A stretch of DNA of 7,803 nucleotides from NCBI GenBank assembly GCA_013361595.1, contig JABFXT010000557.1, forward strand, positions 1 through 7,803, given 5' to 3'. The position numbers and the translations under genes were made by a program. The notes under the pieces were generated by a model. The model did no database searches. It was given only the letters and a program-made list of their open reading frames with translations, and was not told the origin of the DNA. Position 1 is the first letter of the stretch; every line of letters starts with the position of its first letter. This document shows positions 1-6,010 of this stretch, piece after piece. The stretch is from Nocardia sp. GTDB lineage: Bacteria > Actinomycetota > Actinomycetes > Mycobacteriales > Mycobacteriaceae.

Positions 1-165
1 CGGCCCTGGGCGGTCCCGGAATTCGACGAGACCTATTCGATCGGCGGCCTGCCCACCGGCCGTGGCGGCAAGTTCACCGCCAGCGAGATTCCCGAGGCCA
101 TGGCCGAGATCAACGAAGGCCGGGTGAAGGCCGCGCAGGCATTGAAGGACCAGCAGCAGGGCTGA
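1..165 (+). CDS. 3' end of an unrecognised protein (5'-truncated by the window)
   Basis: Frame 1 is open from the first base to a TGA at 163-165, giving the last 54 residues of a protein that begins outside the window. The visible tail includes a Gly-rich stretch (SIGGLPTGRGGK, about residues 14-25 of the fragment) followed by a predicted amphipathic helix rich in Ala, Glu and Lys that ends in Asp-Gln-Gln-Gln-Gly. The codons have G/C-rich third positions like the downstream genes, and the stop lies 27 nt before the next start, so it is probably the preceding member of the same operon. I do not recognise the family from this tail. By context an oxidoreductase or other catabolic enzyme is plausible, but that is a guess. 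Confidence 0.75.
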   Translation, partial: RPWAVPEFDETYSIGGLPTGRGGKFTASEIPEAMAEINEGRVKAAQALKDQQQG

Positions 166-192
166 GCGGCGGCAGCGGGAAAGGAGAGCGCG

Positions 193-1080
193 GTGTCCGA
201 GGTGGACTCGATCGACCGGCGGTGGCGTTACGACGGCAAACGGGTGGTGGTGACCGGTTGCGCGTCCGGTATCGGCGCCTGCCTGGTCACCCAGCTGCGG
301 GACCTGGGCGGCCGGATCGTCGGTCTCGACCGGCTGCGTCCGGGCACCGAACTCGACGAGTTCTACGAAATGGATCAGGCGGATCCGTGGTCCATCGACC
401 GGGCGGCGCGTCTGGTCGGGACCGAGGTGGATGTGCTCTTCAATATCGCCGGCGTCTCCTCCGGCATCGGCGACCCGCTGCGCGTGGCCACCATCAATTT
501 CCTCGGGATGCGGCATTTCACCGAAGCGCTCGTACCGCATATGGCACCGGGTTCGGCGGTGGTCAGTGTCTCCTCGCTGGCCGCCGCCGGATACCTGGAG
601 AACCGCTGGGCGGTCAACGGGTTCCTGGAGACCACCTCGATGGAGGACGGAATCGCGTGGTGCGCCGCGAATCCGGAGGCCATCGCCGACGGCGGCTACC
701 GGCTGTCCAAAGAGGCGACCATCCTCTACACCGTGCGCCGATCGGTCGAGCTCGCGGGCCGCGGGATCCGGATGAACTGCACCGGGCCCGGCGTCACCGA
801 GACCCCCATCCTGGACCAGCTGCGCTCGGCATACGGCCAGGACTATCTCGACGGGATCCCGAAACCGCTGGGCCGGTCCGCCGATCCCGTCGAACAGGCG
901 TCGGCACTGCTGTTCCTGGGCAGCCGGGCGGCCGGATATATCACCGGCCAGGTGCTGTGGGTCGACGGCGGGAACCTCGCCGCGCGGCTGGCCGGCGAAC
1001 TGGCCGGACCGCCTCCGGTGCGGCCCACCGGGCCGACCCCACCCGAATCCGCCGGGGTGGTCCCGGGCGAGCCGAAATAG
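193..1080 (+). CDS. SDR-family dehydrogenase, 3alpha-HSD / coniferyl-alcohol dehydrogenase type
   Basis: This 295-residue short-chain dehydrogenase/reductase is likely a cytosolic NAD(H)-dependent alcohol/ketone oxidoreductase. The cofactor motif TGCASGIG is at residues 21-28. Asp46 at the end of the second beta strand suggests NAD over NADP. NIAG at 84-87 is the NNAG-type motif. The catalytic residues read as Ser128, Tyr169 and Lys173 (YRLSK). The Ser-Tyr distance is 41 residues instead of the roughly 13 of classical SDRs, which is the spacing of the insertion-bearing group that includes Comamonas 3alpha-hydroxysteroid dehydrogenase/carbonyl reductase and coniferyl-alcohol dehydrogenases. 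After the usual C-terminal VDGG (near residues 257-260) there is an extra Pro/Gly-rich tail of about 35 residues, probably disordered. The GTG start at 193 has a strong GGAAAGGAG site at 178-186 with a 6-nt spacer. The substrate is unknown; a hydroxysteroid-like or aryl/alicyclic alcohol fits the family. Confidence 0.93.
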   Translation: MSEVDSIDRRWRYDGKRVVVTGCASGIGACLVTQLRDLGGRIVGLDRLRPGTELDEFYEMDQADPWSIDRAARLVGTEVDVLFNIAGVSSGIGDPLRVATINFLGMRHFTEALVPHMAPGSAVVSVSSLAAAGYLENRWAVNGFLETTSMEDGIAWCAANPEAIADGGYRLSKEATILYTVRRSVELAGRGIRMNCTGPGVTETPILDQLRSAYGQDYLDGIPKPLGRSADPVEQASALLFLGSRAAGYITGQVLWVDGGNLAARLAGELAGPPPVRPTGPTPPESAGVVPGEPK

Positions 1081-1102
1081 GCAGCTGGAAGGAAAGTACA
1101 AC

Positions 1103-2092
1103 GTGGCAACTCTGACCGATTTCTACACACTCGGTGAAACCGTGCGCAACTGGGGTCGTTGGGGCGCCGGCGACGAACTCGGCACGCTGAATTTCATCAC
1201 CCCCGCCAAGGTCGCGGCCGCCGCCGGACTGGTCCGGCACGGGAAGGTCTTCCCGCTGGGCATCGATTTCAGCTCCAACGGACCGCAGGGCGCGTTCAAG
1301 TTCCGGGCCAATCCCACGCATGTGATGACCGTCGACGGCGGCGACGCCGCGACCCTGGTCGAATACGGCCCGAAATGGCTCCAGAACTCGGTGGCCGGTG
1401 AACTGGCCGGCTTCTTCGCCGACAATCCCTTCCGGTTCAACGACGATATGCTCATCATGCCGTTGCAGGCCGCCACGCAGTGGGACGCCTTCTCGCACGT
1501 CTACTACGACGATAAGCTCTACAACGGGTTCCCGGCGGATTCGGTGACCAGTATGGGCGCTTTCCACTGCGGTATCGAGAAAGTCGACAGCAAGGGCATC
1601 ACCAGCCGCGGCGTACTGCTGGACCTGGTGAAATACCGCGGCGCGGACGTATTCCTCGAAGTCGGCGAACCGATCACCGGCGACGAACTCGACGAATGCG
1701 CGAAACGGCAGGGCGTGACCATCGAATCCGGCGATATCGTGCTGATCCGGACCGGCTGGTGGAACCGCTTCCTCGAGGCGCGCAACGGTGCCGAACCGTA
1801 CTCCGGTCTCGACTGGACCTGCGCGAAATGGCTGCACGAGCACGAGATCGCCGCCGTGGCCGCGGACAACCTCATGGTGGAGAACCCGGTGTCCGGTGTC
1901 GACGGCACCTTCCTGCCGCTGCATATGCTCTGCCTCCGCGATATGGGGCTGATGCTCGGCGAATACTGGGATTTCACGGCCCTGGCCGCCGATTGCGCCG
2001 CCGACGGAGTCTACGAATTCCAGCTGATCGCCCCGCCGCTGCGCGTGGTGGGTGCGGTGGGATCACCGATCAACCCGATCGCCATCAAATAG
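1103..2092 (+). CDS. Cyclase-family protein (kynurenine-formamidase-like hydrolase fold), substituted metal motif
   Basis: This 329-residue protein is of the cyclase / kynurenine-formamidase-like family (PF04199 type), whose known members are metal-dependent hydrolases of amides or related bonds. Supporting features are the N-terminal NWGRWGAGDELGTLN (16-30), the core around TQWDAFSHVYYDD (125-137) followed by YNG (140-142), GITSRGVLLDL (165-175), DIVLIRTGW (211-219), and a late His284 in LPLHML. Set against the family motif HxGTHxDxPxH, the protein has Gln122, Ala124, Thr125, Gln126, Asp128, Phe130 and His132, so two of the three motif histidines are Gln while Asp and the last His remain. 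I recall similar TQWD variants among longer actinobacterial members, so this is probably a subfamily and not decay. The GTG start at 1103 follows GGAAGGAAAG (1087-1096). The gene sits 22 nt after the SDR and likely hydrolyses a ring-opened or lactone/amide-like intermediate; that role is inferred. Confidence 0.88.
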   Translation: MATLTDFYTLGETVRNWGRWGAGDELGTLNFITPAKVAAAAGLVRHGKVFPLGIDFSSNGPQGAFKFRANPTHVMTVDGGDAATLVEYGPKWLQNSVAGELAGFFADNPFRFNDDMLIMPLQAATQWDAFSHVYYDDKLYNGFPADSVTSMGAFHCGIEKVDSKGITSRGVLLDLVKYRGADVFLEVGEPITGDELDECAKRQGVTIESGDIVLIRTGWWNRFLEARNGAEPYSGLDWTCAKWLHEHEIAAVAADNLMVENPVSGVDGTFLPLHMLCLRDMGLMLGEYWDFTALAADCAADGVYEFQLIAPPLRVVGAVGSPINPIAIK

Positions 2093-2096
2093 GAGA
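2091..2096 (+). promoter_or_regulatory. Ribosome binding site that decides the FMN reductase start
   Basis: AGGAGA overlaps the TAG stop of the cyclase-family gene and sits 6 nt before the ATG at 2103. It supports that start over the in-frame ATG at 2052 and couples translation of the two genes. Confidence 0.75.
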
Positions 2097-2102
2097 CCGG
2101 TC

Positions 2103-2723
2103 ATGACCTTGGGAAGCACAATGGTGGAGCACACCGCATCCGGCGCGGATATTCAGCCGTTCGTCGTCGGCCTCGGCGGGACGTTGCGGGCGAACTCCTC
2201 GACCGAACGGGCGTTACGCCACTGCCTGGACGAGGTCGAGAAACGCGGTGGCCGCACGGCCCTGTTCAGCGGCCCGGATATCGACCTGCCGATGTACAAC
2301 CCGCACGATCCGGCCCGCACCCCGCAGGCCGTCGCGCTGGTGGCGGCGCTGCGCGCCGCCGACGCGGTGATCGTCGGATCGCCCGGGTATCACGGCGCGA
2401 TCTCCGGGCTGGTGAAGAACGCCCTCGACTATGTCGAGGATATGCGCGCCGATCCCACGGTTTACCTGGACAACAAGCCGTGGGGCTGCATCACCTGTGC
2501 CTACGGCTGGCAGGCCGCCGTCGGCACGCTCGGTCAGTTGCGGGGGATCGGGCACGCGCTGCGCGCCTGGCCCACTCCGATCGGGGTCGCGATCAATTCC
2601 GCGGACAAGATCTGGGACGAGGCCGGCGCGCTGACCGACCCCGGGGTCCAGGGACAGCTCGAGCTGCTGGCCGCGCAGGTGCTCACCACCGCCAAAACGA
2701 TCGGCGGCACAGCCCGTGAGTGA
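2103..2723 (+). CDS. NADPH-dependent FMN reductase (flavodoxin-like fold)
   Basis: This 206-residue flavoprotein is of the NADPH-dependent FMN reductase family (PF03358 type; SsuE and chromate/quinone reductase relatives). Such cytosolic enzymes reduce FMN or quinones with NAD(P)H and often supply reduced flavin to a partner monooxygenase. The phosphate-binding loop is GLGGTLRANSST at 23-34, and the family signature GSPGYHGAISGLVKNALDY spans 92-110. The ATG at 2103 is preferred because AGGAGA at 2091-2096, overlapping the upstream TAG, gives a 6-nt spacer. An in-frame upstream ATG at 2052 lies inside the cyclase gene without a good site. An alternative ATG at 2121 also has a GGGAAG upstream, and the first 19 or so residues are poorly structured, so the start is not certain. 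Its end overlaps the hydrolase start by 8 nt. No flavin-dependent monooxygenase partner is visible, and reduction of a quinone or enone intermediate is an alternative role. Confidence 0.9.
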   Translation: MTLGSTMVEHTASGADIQPFVVGLGGTLRANSSTERALRHCLDEVEKRGGRTALFSGPDIDLPMYNPHDPARTPQAVALVAALRAADAVIVGSPGYHGAISGLVKNALDYVEDMRADPTVYLDNKPWGCITCAYGWQAAVGTLGQLRGIGHALRAWPTPIGVAINSADKIWDEAGALTDPGVQGQLELLAAQVLTTAKTIGGTARE

Positions 2724-3576
2724 TTACGCGCACCGCACGCTCGTGGTCGACGGGCTACCTACGCATTTCCTGGAGGCGGGCGCCGGTGAATCCGTCGTCC
2801 TGCTGCACGGCGGGGAATTCGGGGCGAGTGCCGAAATCGGCTGGGAACATACCATCGGCGCGCTCGCGCAGCGTTATCACGTGATCGCCCCGGATATGCT
2901 CGGCTTCGGCGAATCGGCGAAAGCCATCGATTTCACCGACGGTCGCGGAATGCGCATCCGGCATATCGCGCGGCTCTGCGCGCTGCTCGGAATCGAATCC
3001 GCTTATTTCGTGGGTAATTCCATGGGCGCGGTGAATCTGCTGGCCGATACCACCGCAGAGCGTCCGGTCCTACCGGTCCGGGCCATGGTCACCATTTGCG
3101 GCGGCGGGCAGATCCGGGCCGGCGAGCATATGCAGGCCCTCTACGATTTCGACGCCACCCTGCCCGCCATGCGCAAGATCGTCACCGCGCTCTTCGCCTC
3201 CGCCGCGTATCCGGCCGACGAGGACTATGTCCGGCGGCGGTTCGAATCGGCGACGGCCCCGGGGGCCTGGGAGGCGATCGCGGCCGCCCGGTTCCGGCGG
3301 CCCGGTGCCCCGCCCCCATCCGGCCCGGGGGACCGGCCGTTCGAGCGGATCCGGGTTCCGGTCCTGGTAGTCGAGGGCGGCGCCGACAAACTCCTGCCGC
3401 CGGGCTGGGCCGCCGAAATCGCGGCCCGGATCCCGGACGCCCGCTCGGCGGTCGTCGACAATGCCGGGCACTGTCCGCAACTGGAACGCCCCGACGCGGT
3501 CAACGCCCTGCTCCTGGACTTCCTGGACCGGCAGTCCCGACCCGTGCCCGACCCGGAGTACGCCCGCAGCGGATGA
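2716..3576 (+). CDS. Alpha/beta hydrolase, meta-cleavage-product-hydrolase-like
   Basis: This is a 286-residue alpha/beta hydrolase. The oxyanion-hole HGG is at 31-33, the nucleophile elbow GNSMG at 100-104 (Ser102), the acid Asp224 in GGADKLLP and the catalytic His252 in GHCPQLERP. Length, the GNSMG elbow and the His context resemble C-C hydrolases of ring-cleavage pathways (BphD/MhpC/HsaD group), which hydrolyse vinylogous 1,5-diketones. Esterase or lactonase activity cannot be excluded from motifs alone. A Pro/Gly-rich stretch (about 196-206) lies where the cap domain rejoins the core. The GTG start at 2716 overlaps the FMN reductase by 8 nt, so translation is probably coupled. The C-terminus is a short charged tail. 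No extradiol dioxygenase is visible in the window, which weakens a strict meta-cleavage role. Confidence 0.92.
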   Translation: MSDYAHRTLVVDGLPTHFLEAGAGESVVLLHGGEFGASAEIGWEHTIGALAQRYHVIAPDMLGFGESAKAIDFTDGRGMRIRHIARLCALLGIESAYFVGNSMGAVNLLADTTAERPVLPVRAMVTICGGGQIRAGEHMQALYDFDATLPAMRKIVTALFASAAYPADEDYVRRRFESATAPGAWEAIAAARFRRPGAPPPSGPGDRPFERIRVPVLVVEGGADKLLPPGWAAEIAARIPDARSAVVDNAGHCPQLERPDAVNALLLDFLDRQSRPVPDPEYARSG

Positions 3577-3584
3577 ACCGTCGA

Positions 3585-3607
3585 GTCCCGCGGTGCGGGC
3601 GCGGGAC
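3585..3607 (+). terminator. GC-rich hairpin after the hydrolase gene (terminator, attenuator or processing site)
   Basis: GTCCCGCG (3585-3592) and CGCGGGAC (3600-3607) form a perfect 8-bp stem with a 7-nt loop, starting 9 nt after the hydrolase stop. No T tract follows, so it is not a canonical intrinsic terminator; actinobacterial terminators often lack one. It lies in the largest gap of the gene train (75 nt) and may separate two transcripts or stabilise the upstream mRNA. I see no convincing promoter between it and the next gene. Confidence 0.4.
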
Positions 3608-3634
3608 CGGATACGGGCTACGAAATGTCGTTAC

Positions 3635-3641
3635 GAAAGGA
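3635..3641 (+). promoter_or_regulatory. Ribosome binding site that decides the second SDR start
   Basis: GAAAGGA lies 10 nt before the ATG at 3652. An in-frame ATG at 3625 would add nine residues but would place this purine-rich site inside the coding region and has no site of its own, so 3652 is preferred. Confidence 0.7.
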
Positions 3642-3651
3642 AACAGAGCGC

Positions 3652-4497
3652 ATGGGCAACGAGTTGGCGGACAAGGTCGCGGTGGTGACCGGTGGCGCGA
3701 CCGGCCTGGGCACCGCGATGGTCGAGCGGTTCGTTGCCGAGGGGGCGCGGGTGGTCGTCGGAGATATCGACGTCGAGCGCGGCACCGCGGTGGCCCAGCG
3801 CTGTGGCGCTCTCTTCCAGCGCACCGATGTCGGGGAGCCGGACCAGATCGCCGCTCTCGTCGACCTCGCGGTCCAGCGGTTCGGCGGCCTGCACATCATG
3901 TGCAACAACGCCGGGATCTCCGGGACGATGCACAAGAGCATCCTGTCCGACGATTTCGCCGACTTCCACCGGGTGATGGCGGTCAATGTGCTCGGTGTGA
4001 TGGCCGGGACCCGGCAGGCCGCGCGGTACCTGTCGGAGCACGGCGGCGGTTCGATCATCAACCTCTCCTCGGTGGGCGGGGTCCAGGCCGGGGGCGGGGT
4101 GATGACCTACCGCGCGTCCAAGGCGGCGGTCATCCACTTCACGAAATCGGCGGCAATCGAATTGGCGCAGTACGAGATCCGCGTCAACTGCATCGCCCCC
4201 GGCAATATCCCGACCGATCTGCTGGCCAAGGCGTCCACCACCATGTCACCGGAAAAGGCCGAGCGGATGACCCGGGCCATGCGGGAGATGATGAACCAGG
4301 ACCGGCCGCTACCGCGTGAGGGTACGCCCGAGGATGTCGCCGAAGCGGCCGTCTACTTCGCGGGCGACCGATCCCGCTATCTGACCGGGACGGTGCTGAC
4401 CGTGGACGGCGGCACCACCGCCGGTAAACCGCTGCGCGCCCGGAGAACCGACGTGGCCGCAAACGGTTCCGCCGCGGCCCCCGCGGGGCAGGCATGA
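3652..4497 (+). CDS. Classical SDR-family NAD(P)-dependent oxidoreductase
   Basis: This 281-residue classical short-chain dehydrogenase/reductase is cytosolic. From the ATG at 3652 it shows TGGATGLG at 13-20, GDID at 37-40 (Asp38 at the end of the second beta strand favours NAD), NNAG at 85-88, the catalytic Ser140, Tyr153 and Lys157 (YRASK) and the late VDGG at 251-254. The Ser-Tyr spacing is the usual 13, unlike the first SDR, so the two are not a recent duplication and probably act on different alcohols or steps. Resemblance is to the hydroxysteroid / cyclic-alcohol dehydrogenase pool of actinomycetes, and the substrate is not identifiable. The last 25 or so residues (Arg/Ala/Gly-rich) extend past the normal SDR end and look disordered. 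The gene is followed by a 43-nt gap to the ferredoxin. Confidence 0.94.
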   Translation: MGNELADKVAVVTGGATGLGTAMVERFVAEGARVVVGDIDVERGTAVAQRCGALFQRTDVGEPDQIAALVDLAVQRFGGLHIMCNNAGISGTMHKSILSDDFADFHRVMAVNVLGVMAGTRQAARYLSEHGGGSIINLSSVGGVQAGGGVMTYRASKAAVIHFTKSAAIELAQYEIRVNCIAPGNIPTDLLAKASTTMSPEKAERMTRAMREMMNQDRPLPREGTPEDVAEAAVYFAGDRSRYLTGTVLTVDGGTTAGKPLRARRTDVAANGSAAAPAGQA

Positions 4498-4540
4498 GCC
4501 GGCCGCACCCCGAGAATCCCACGCCAGGAGAGAGAACGTC

Positions 4541-4738
4541 ATGAAAGTGACTGTCGAACAAGGGAAATGCATTGCCGCCGGGCATTGCGTGATGGCGGCG
4601 GACGCGGTGTTCGATCAACGGGAGGACGACGGCATCGTCGTGCTGCTGGACGAGAACCCGCCGGACGAACTCGCCGCTGAGGTGCGCGAGGCCGCCGCCG
4701 TCTGCCCCGCCATGGCCATCCACGTCCACGAGGAGTAG
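4541..4738 (+). CDS. Small 3Fe-4S ferredoxin, P450 redox partner
   Basis: This 65-residue acidic ferredoxin has cluster ligands Cys10, Cys16 (CIAAGHC) and Cys55 (CP). The position that would hold the extra cysteine of a 4Fe-4S motif is Ala13, so a single 3Fe-4S cluster is expected, as in the small ferredoxins encoded beside actinobacterial P450s (CYP105-associated Fdx group). It should pass electrons one at a time from a ferredoxin reductase to a P450 in the cytosol. A CAGGAGAGAG-type site (about 4525-4534) precedes the ATG. The stop lies 2 nt before the first P450, and that P450's GAGGAG site is built from the ferredoxin's last codons, so the pair is translationally coupled and probably functional together. 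It may also serve the second P450. No ferredoxin reductase is present in the window. Confidence 0.95.
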   Translation: MKVTVEQGKCIAAGHCVMAADAVFDQREDDGIVVLLDENPPDELAAEVREAAAVCPAMAIHVHEE

Positions 4739-4740
4739 CA

Positions 4741-5976
4741 GTGTCGAATACTTCCGGGTCCGAGACCCACACCGGAACCGTCCTGAACTATCCGCTGGAC
4801 CGGGCTCCCGGCTGCCCGTTCGCGCCGCCGCCGGAGGTCCTGGGCCTGGTGACCGACGCCCCGCTGAGCCGGGTCCGGATCTGGGACGGTAGTACGCCGT
4901 GGCTGGTCACCGGGTATGCCGAGCTGAAATCGCTCATGTCCGATCCGCGGATCAGCGTCGAGGACCACCATCCCGGCTTCCCGCATTGGAACGAGGGCAT
5001 GCTCGACCTGGTGAACCACCGGGCCAAATCGGTGTTCAACACCGACGGGGCGGAGCACAGCCGGTTCCGCCGGATGATGACCAAACCCTTCACGGTGAAG
5101 CGCGTCGACGCCCTGCGTCCGGCGATCCAGCAGATCACCGACGACCATATCGACGCCGTCCTCGCCGGCCCGCAACCCGCCGACCTGGTCGAGGCGCTGG
5201 CGCTGCCGGTGCCGTCGCTGGTGATCAGCGAAATGCTGGGTGTGCCCTACGAGGATCACGAATTCTTCCAGCAGCACGCGACGACCGGCGTCTCCCGCTA
5301 CGCCACCAAAGAGGAGGCGGCAGACGGCCGGGTCGGGCTGGCGCGCTATCTGATCGAACTGATCAAGTCGAAGATGGAGAATCCGGCCGAGGATATGGTC
5401 ACCGAACTCGCCGAACGGGTCACCGCCGGTGAGATCTCCATGAAGGAGGCCGCCCAGATCGGGACCGGGGTCCTCATCGCCGGTCACGAGACCAGCGCGA
5501 ACATGATCTCGCTCGGCACCCTGGCGCTGCTGGAGAACCCCGACCAGCTGGCGTTGCTGCGTGATACCGACGATCCGAAGGTCGTCGCGAACGCGGTCGA
5601 GGAACTGCTGCGCTATCTGAGCATCATCCAGAACGGTCAGCGTCGGGTGGCGCTCGACGATATCGAGATCGGCGGGCACACCATCAAGGCCGGCGAGGGC
5701 GTGATCATCGACCTCGCCCCGGCCAACTGGGACCCGAACCAGTTCCCCGAGCCCGACAAACTCGACCTGACCCGTCCCGCCCGGCTGCACGTCGGCTTCG
5801 GTTTCGGCCCGCATCAGTGTGTCGGTCAGCAGCTGGCCCGGGTGGAACTGCAGATCGTCTTCACCACCCTGCTGCGGCGGATTCCGACGATGCGCCTGGC
5901 GATTCCGATCGAAGACGTCGAATTCAAACACGACAAGCTGGCCTACGGCGTGTACCGCCTACCCGTGACGTGGTGA
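4741..5976 (+). CDS. Cytochrome P450, CYP105-like
   Basis: This 411-residue soluble class I bacterial P450 has no N-terminal membrane anchor. Key motifs are the C-helix HSRFRR (106-111), the I-helix oxygen-activation AGHETS (247-252, acid Glu250 and Thr251), the K-helix ExxR at Glu288-Arg291, and the heme-binding FGFGPHQCVG (353-362) with the axial thiolate Cys360. The N-terminal STPWLVTGYAELKSLMSD segment and QRRVALDDIEIGG (300-312) resemble the CYP105 family, whose members hydroxylate diverse hydrophobic substrates including vitamin D and macrolides. CYP subfamily needs a database comparison. The GTG start at 4741 has GAGGAG at 4730-4735 within the ferredoxin gene and a 5-nt spacer. All catalytic residues are present. 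Expected reaction: O2- and electron-dependent hydroxylation of the cluster's substrate. Confidence 0.96.
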   Translation: MSNTSGSETHTGTVLNYPLDRAPGCPFAPPPEVLGLVTDAPLSRVRIWDGSTPWLVTGYAELKSLMSDPRISVEDHHPGFPHWNEGMLDLVNHRAKSVFNTDGAEHSRFRRMMTKPFTVKRVDALRPAIQQITDDHIDAVLAGPQPADLVEALALPVPSLVISEMLGVPYEDHEFFQQHATTGVSRYATKEEAADGRVGLARYLIELIKSKMENPAEDMVTELAERVTAGEISMKEAAQIGTGVLIAGHETSANMISLGTLALLENPDQLALLRDTDDPKVVANAVEELLRYLSIIQNGQRRVALDDIEIGGHTIKAGEGVIIDLAPANWDPNQFPEPDKLDLTRPARLHVGFGFGPHQCVGQQLARVELQIVFTTLLRRIPTMRLAIPIEDVEFKHDKLAYGVYRLPVTW

Positions 5977-6010
5977 CCACGCCGCACGACTCCGGAGAGG
6001 AGACCGACCT

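Noticed and set aside
941..1924. Long minus-strand open frame antisense to the cyclase-family gene
   Set aside because: It mirrors the strong G/C third-position bias of the + strand gene, has no recognisable domains and an Arg/Gly-rich composition; a shadow of the real gene.
2052..2102. Upstream in-frame ATG at 2052 as the FMN reductase start
   Set aside because: It lies inside the cyclase-family gene, lacks a ribosome binding site and adds an unstructured Arg-rich stretch; 2103 has a good site 6 nt upstream.
3625..3651. ATG at 3625 as the second SDR start
   Set aside because: The GAAAGGA site at 3635-3641 lies downstream of it and is well placed for the ATG at 3652, where SDR homology begins.
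3096..4319. Long + strand open frame spanning the hydrolase and second SDR in another frame
   Set aside because: Arg/Gly/Pro-rich translation with no motifs, crossing two genes with clear catalytic residues in their own frames.
4615..5931. 438-codon minus-strand open frame antisense to the first P450
   Set aside because: The + strand frame has every P450 motif. The antisense frame has no domain signature and is a high-GC shadow.
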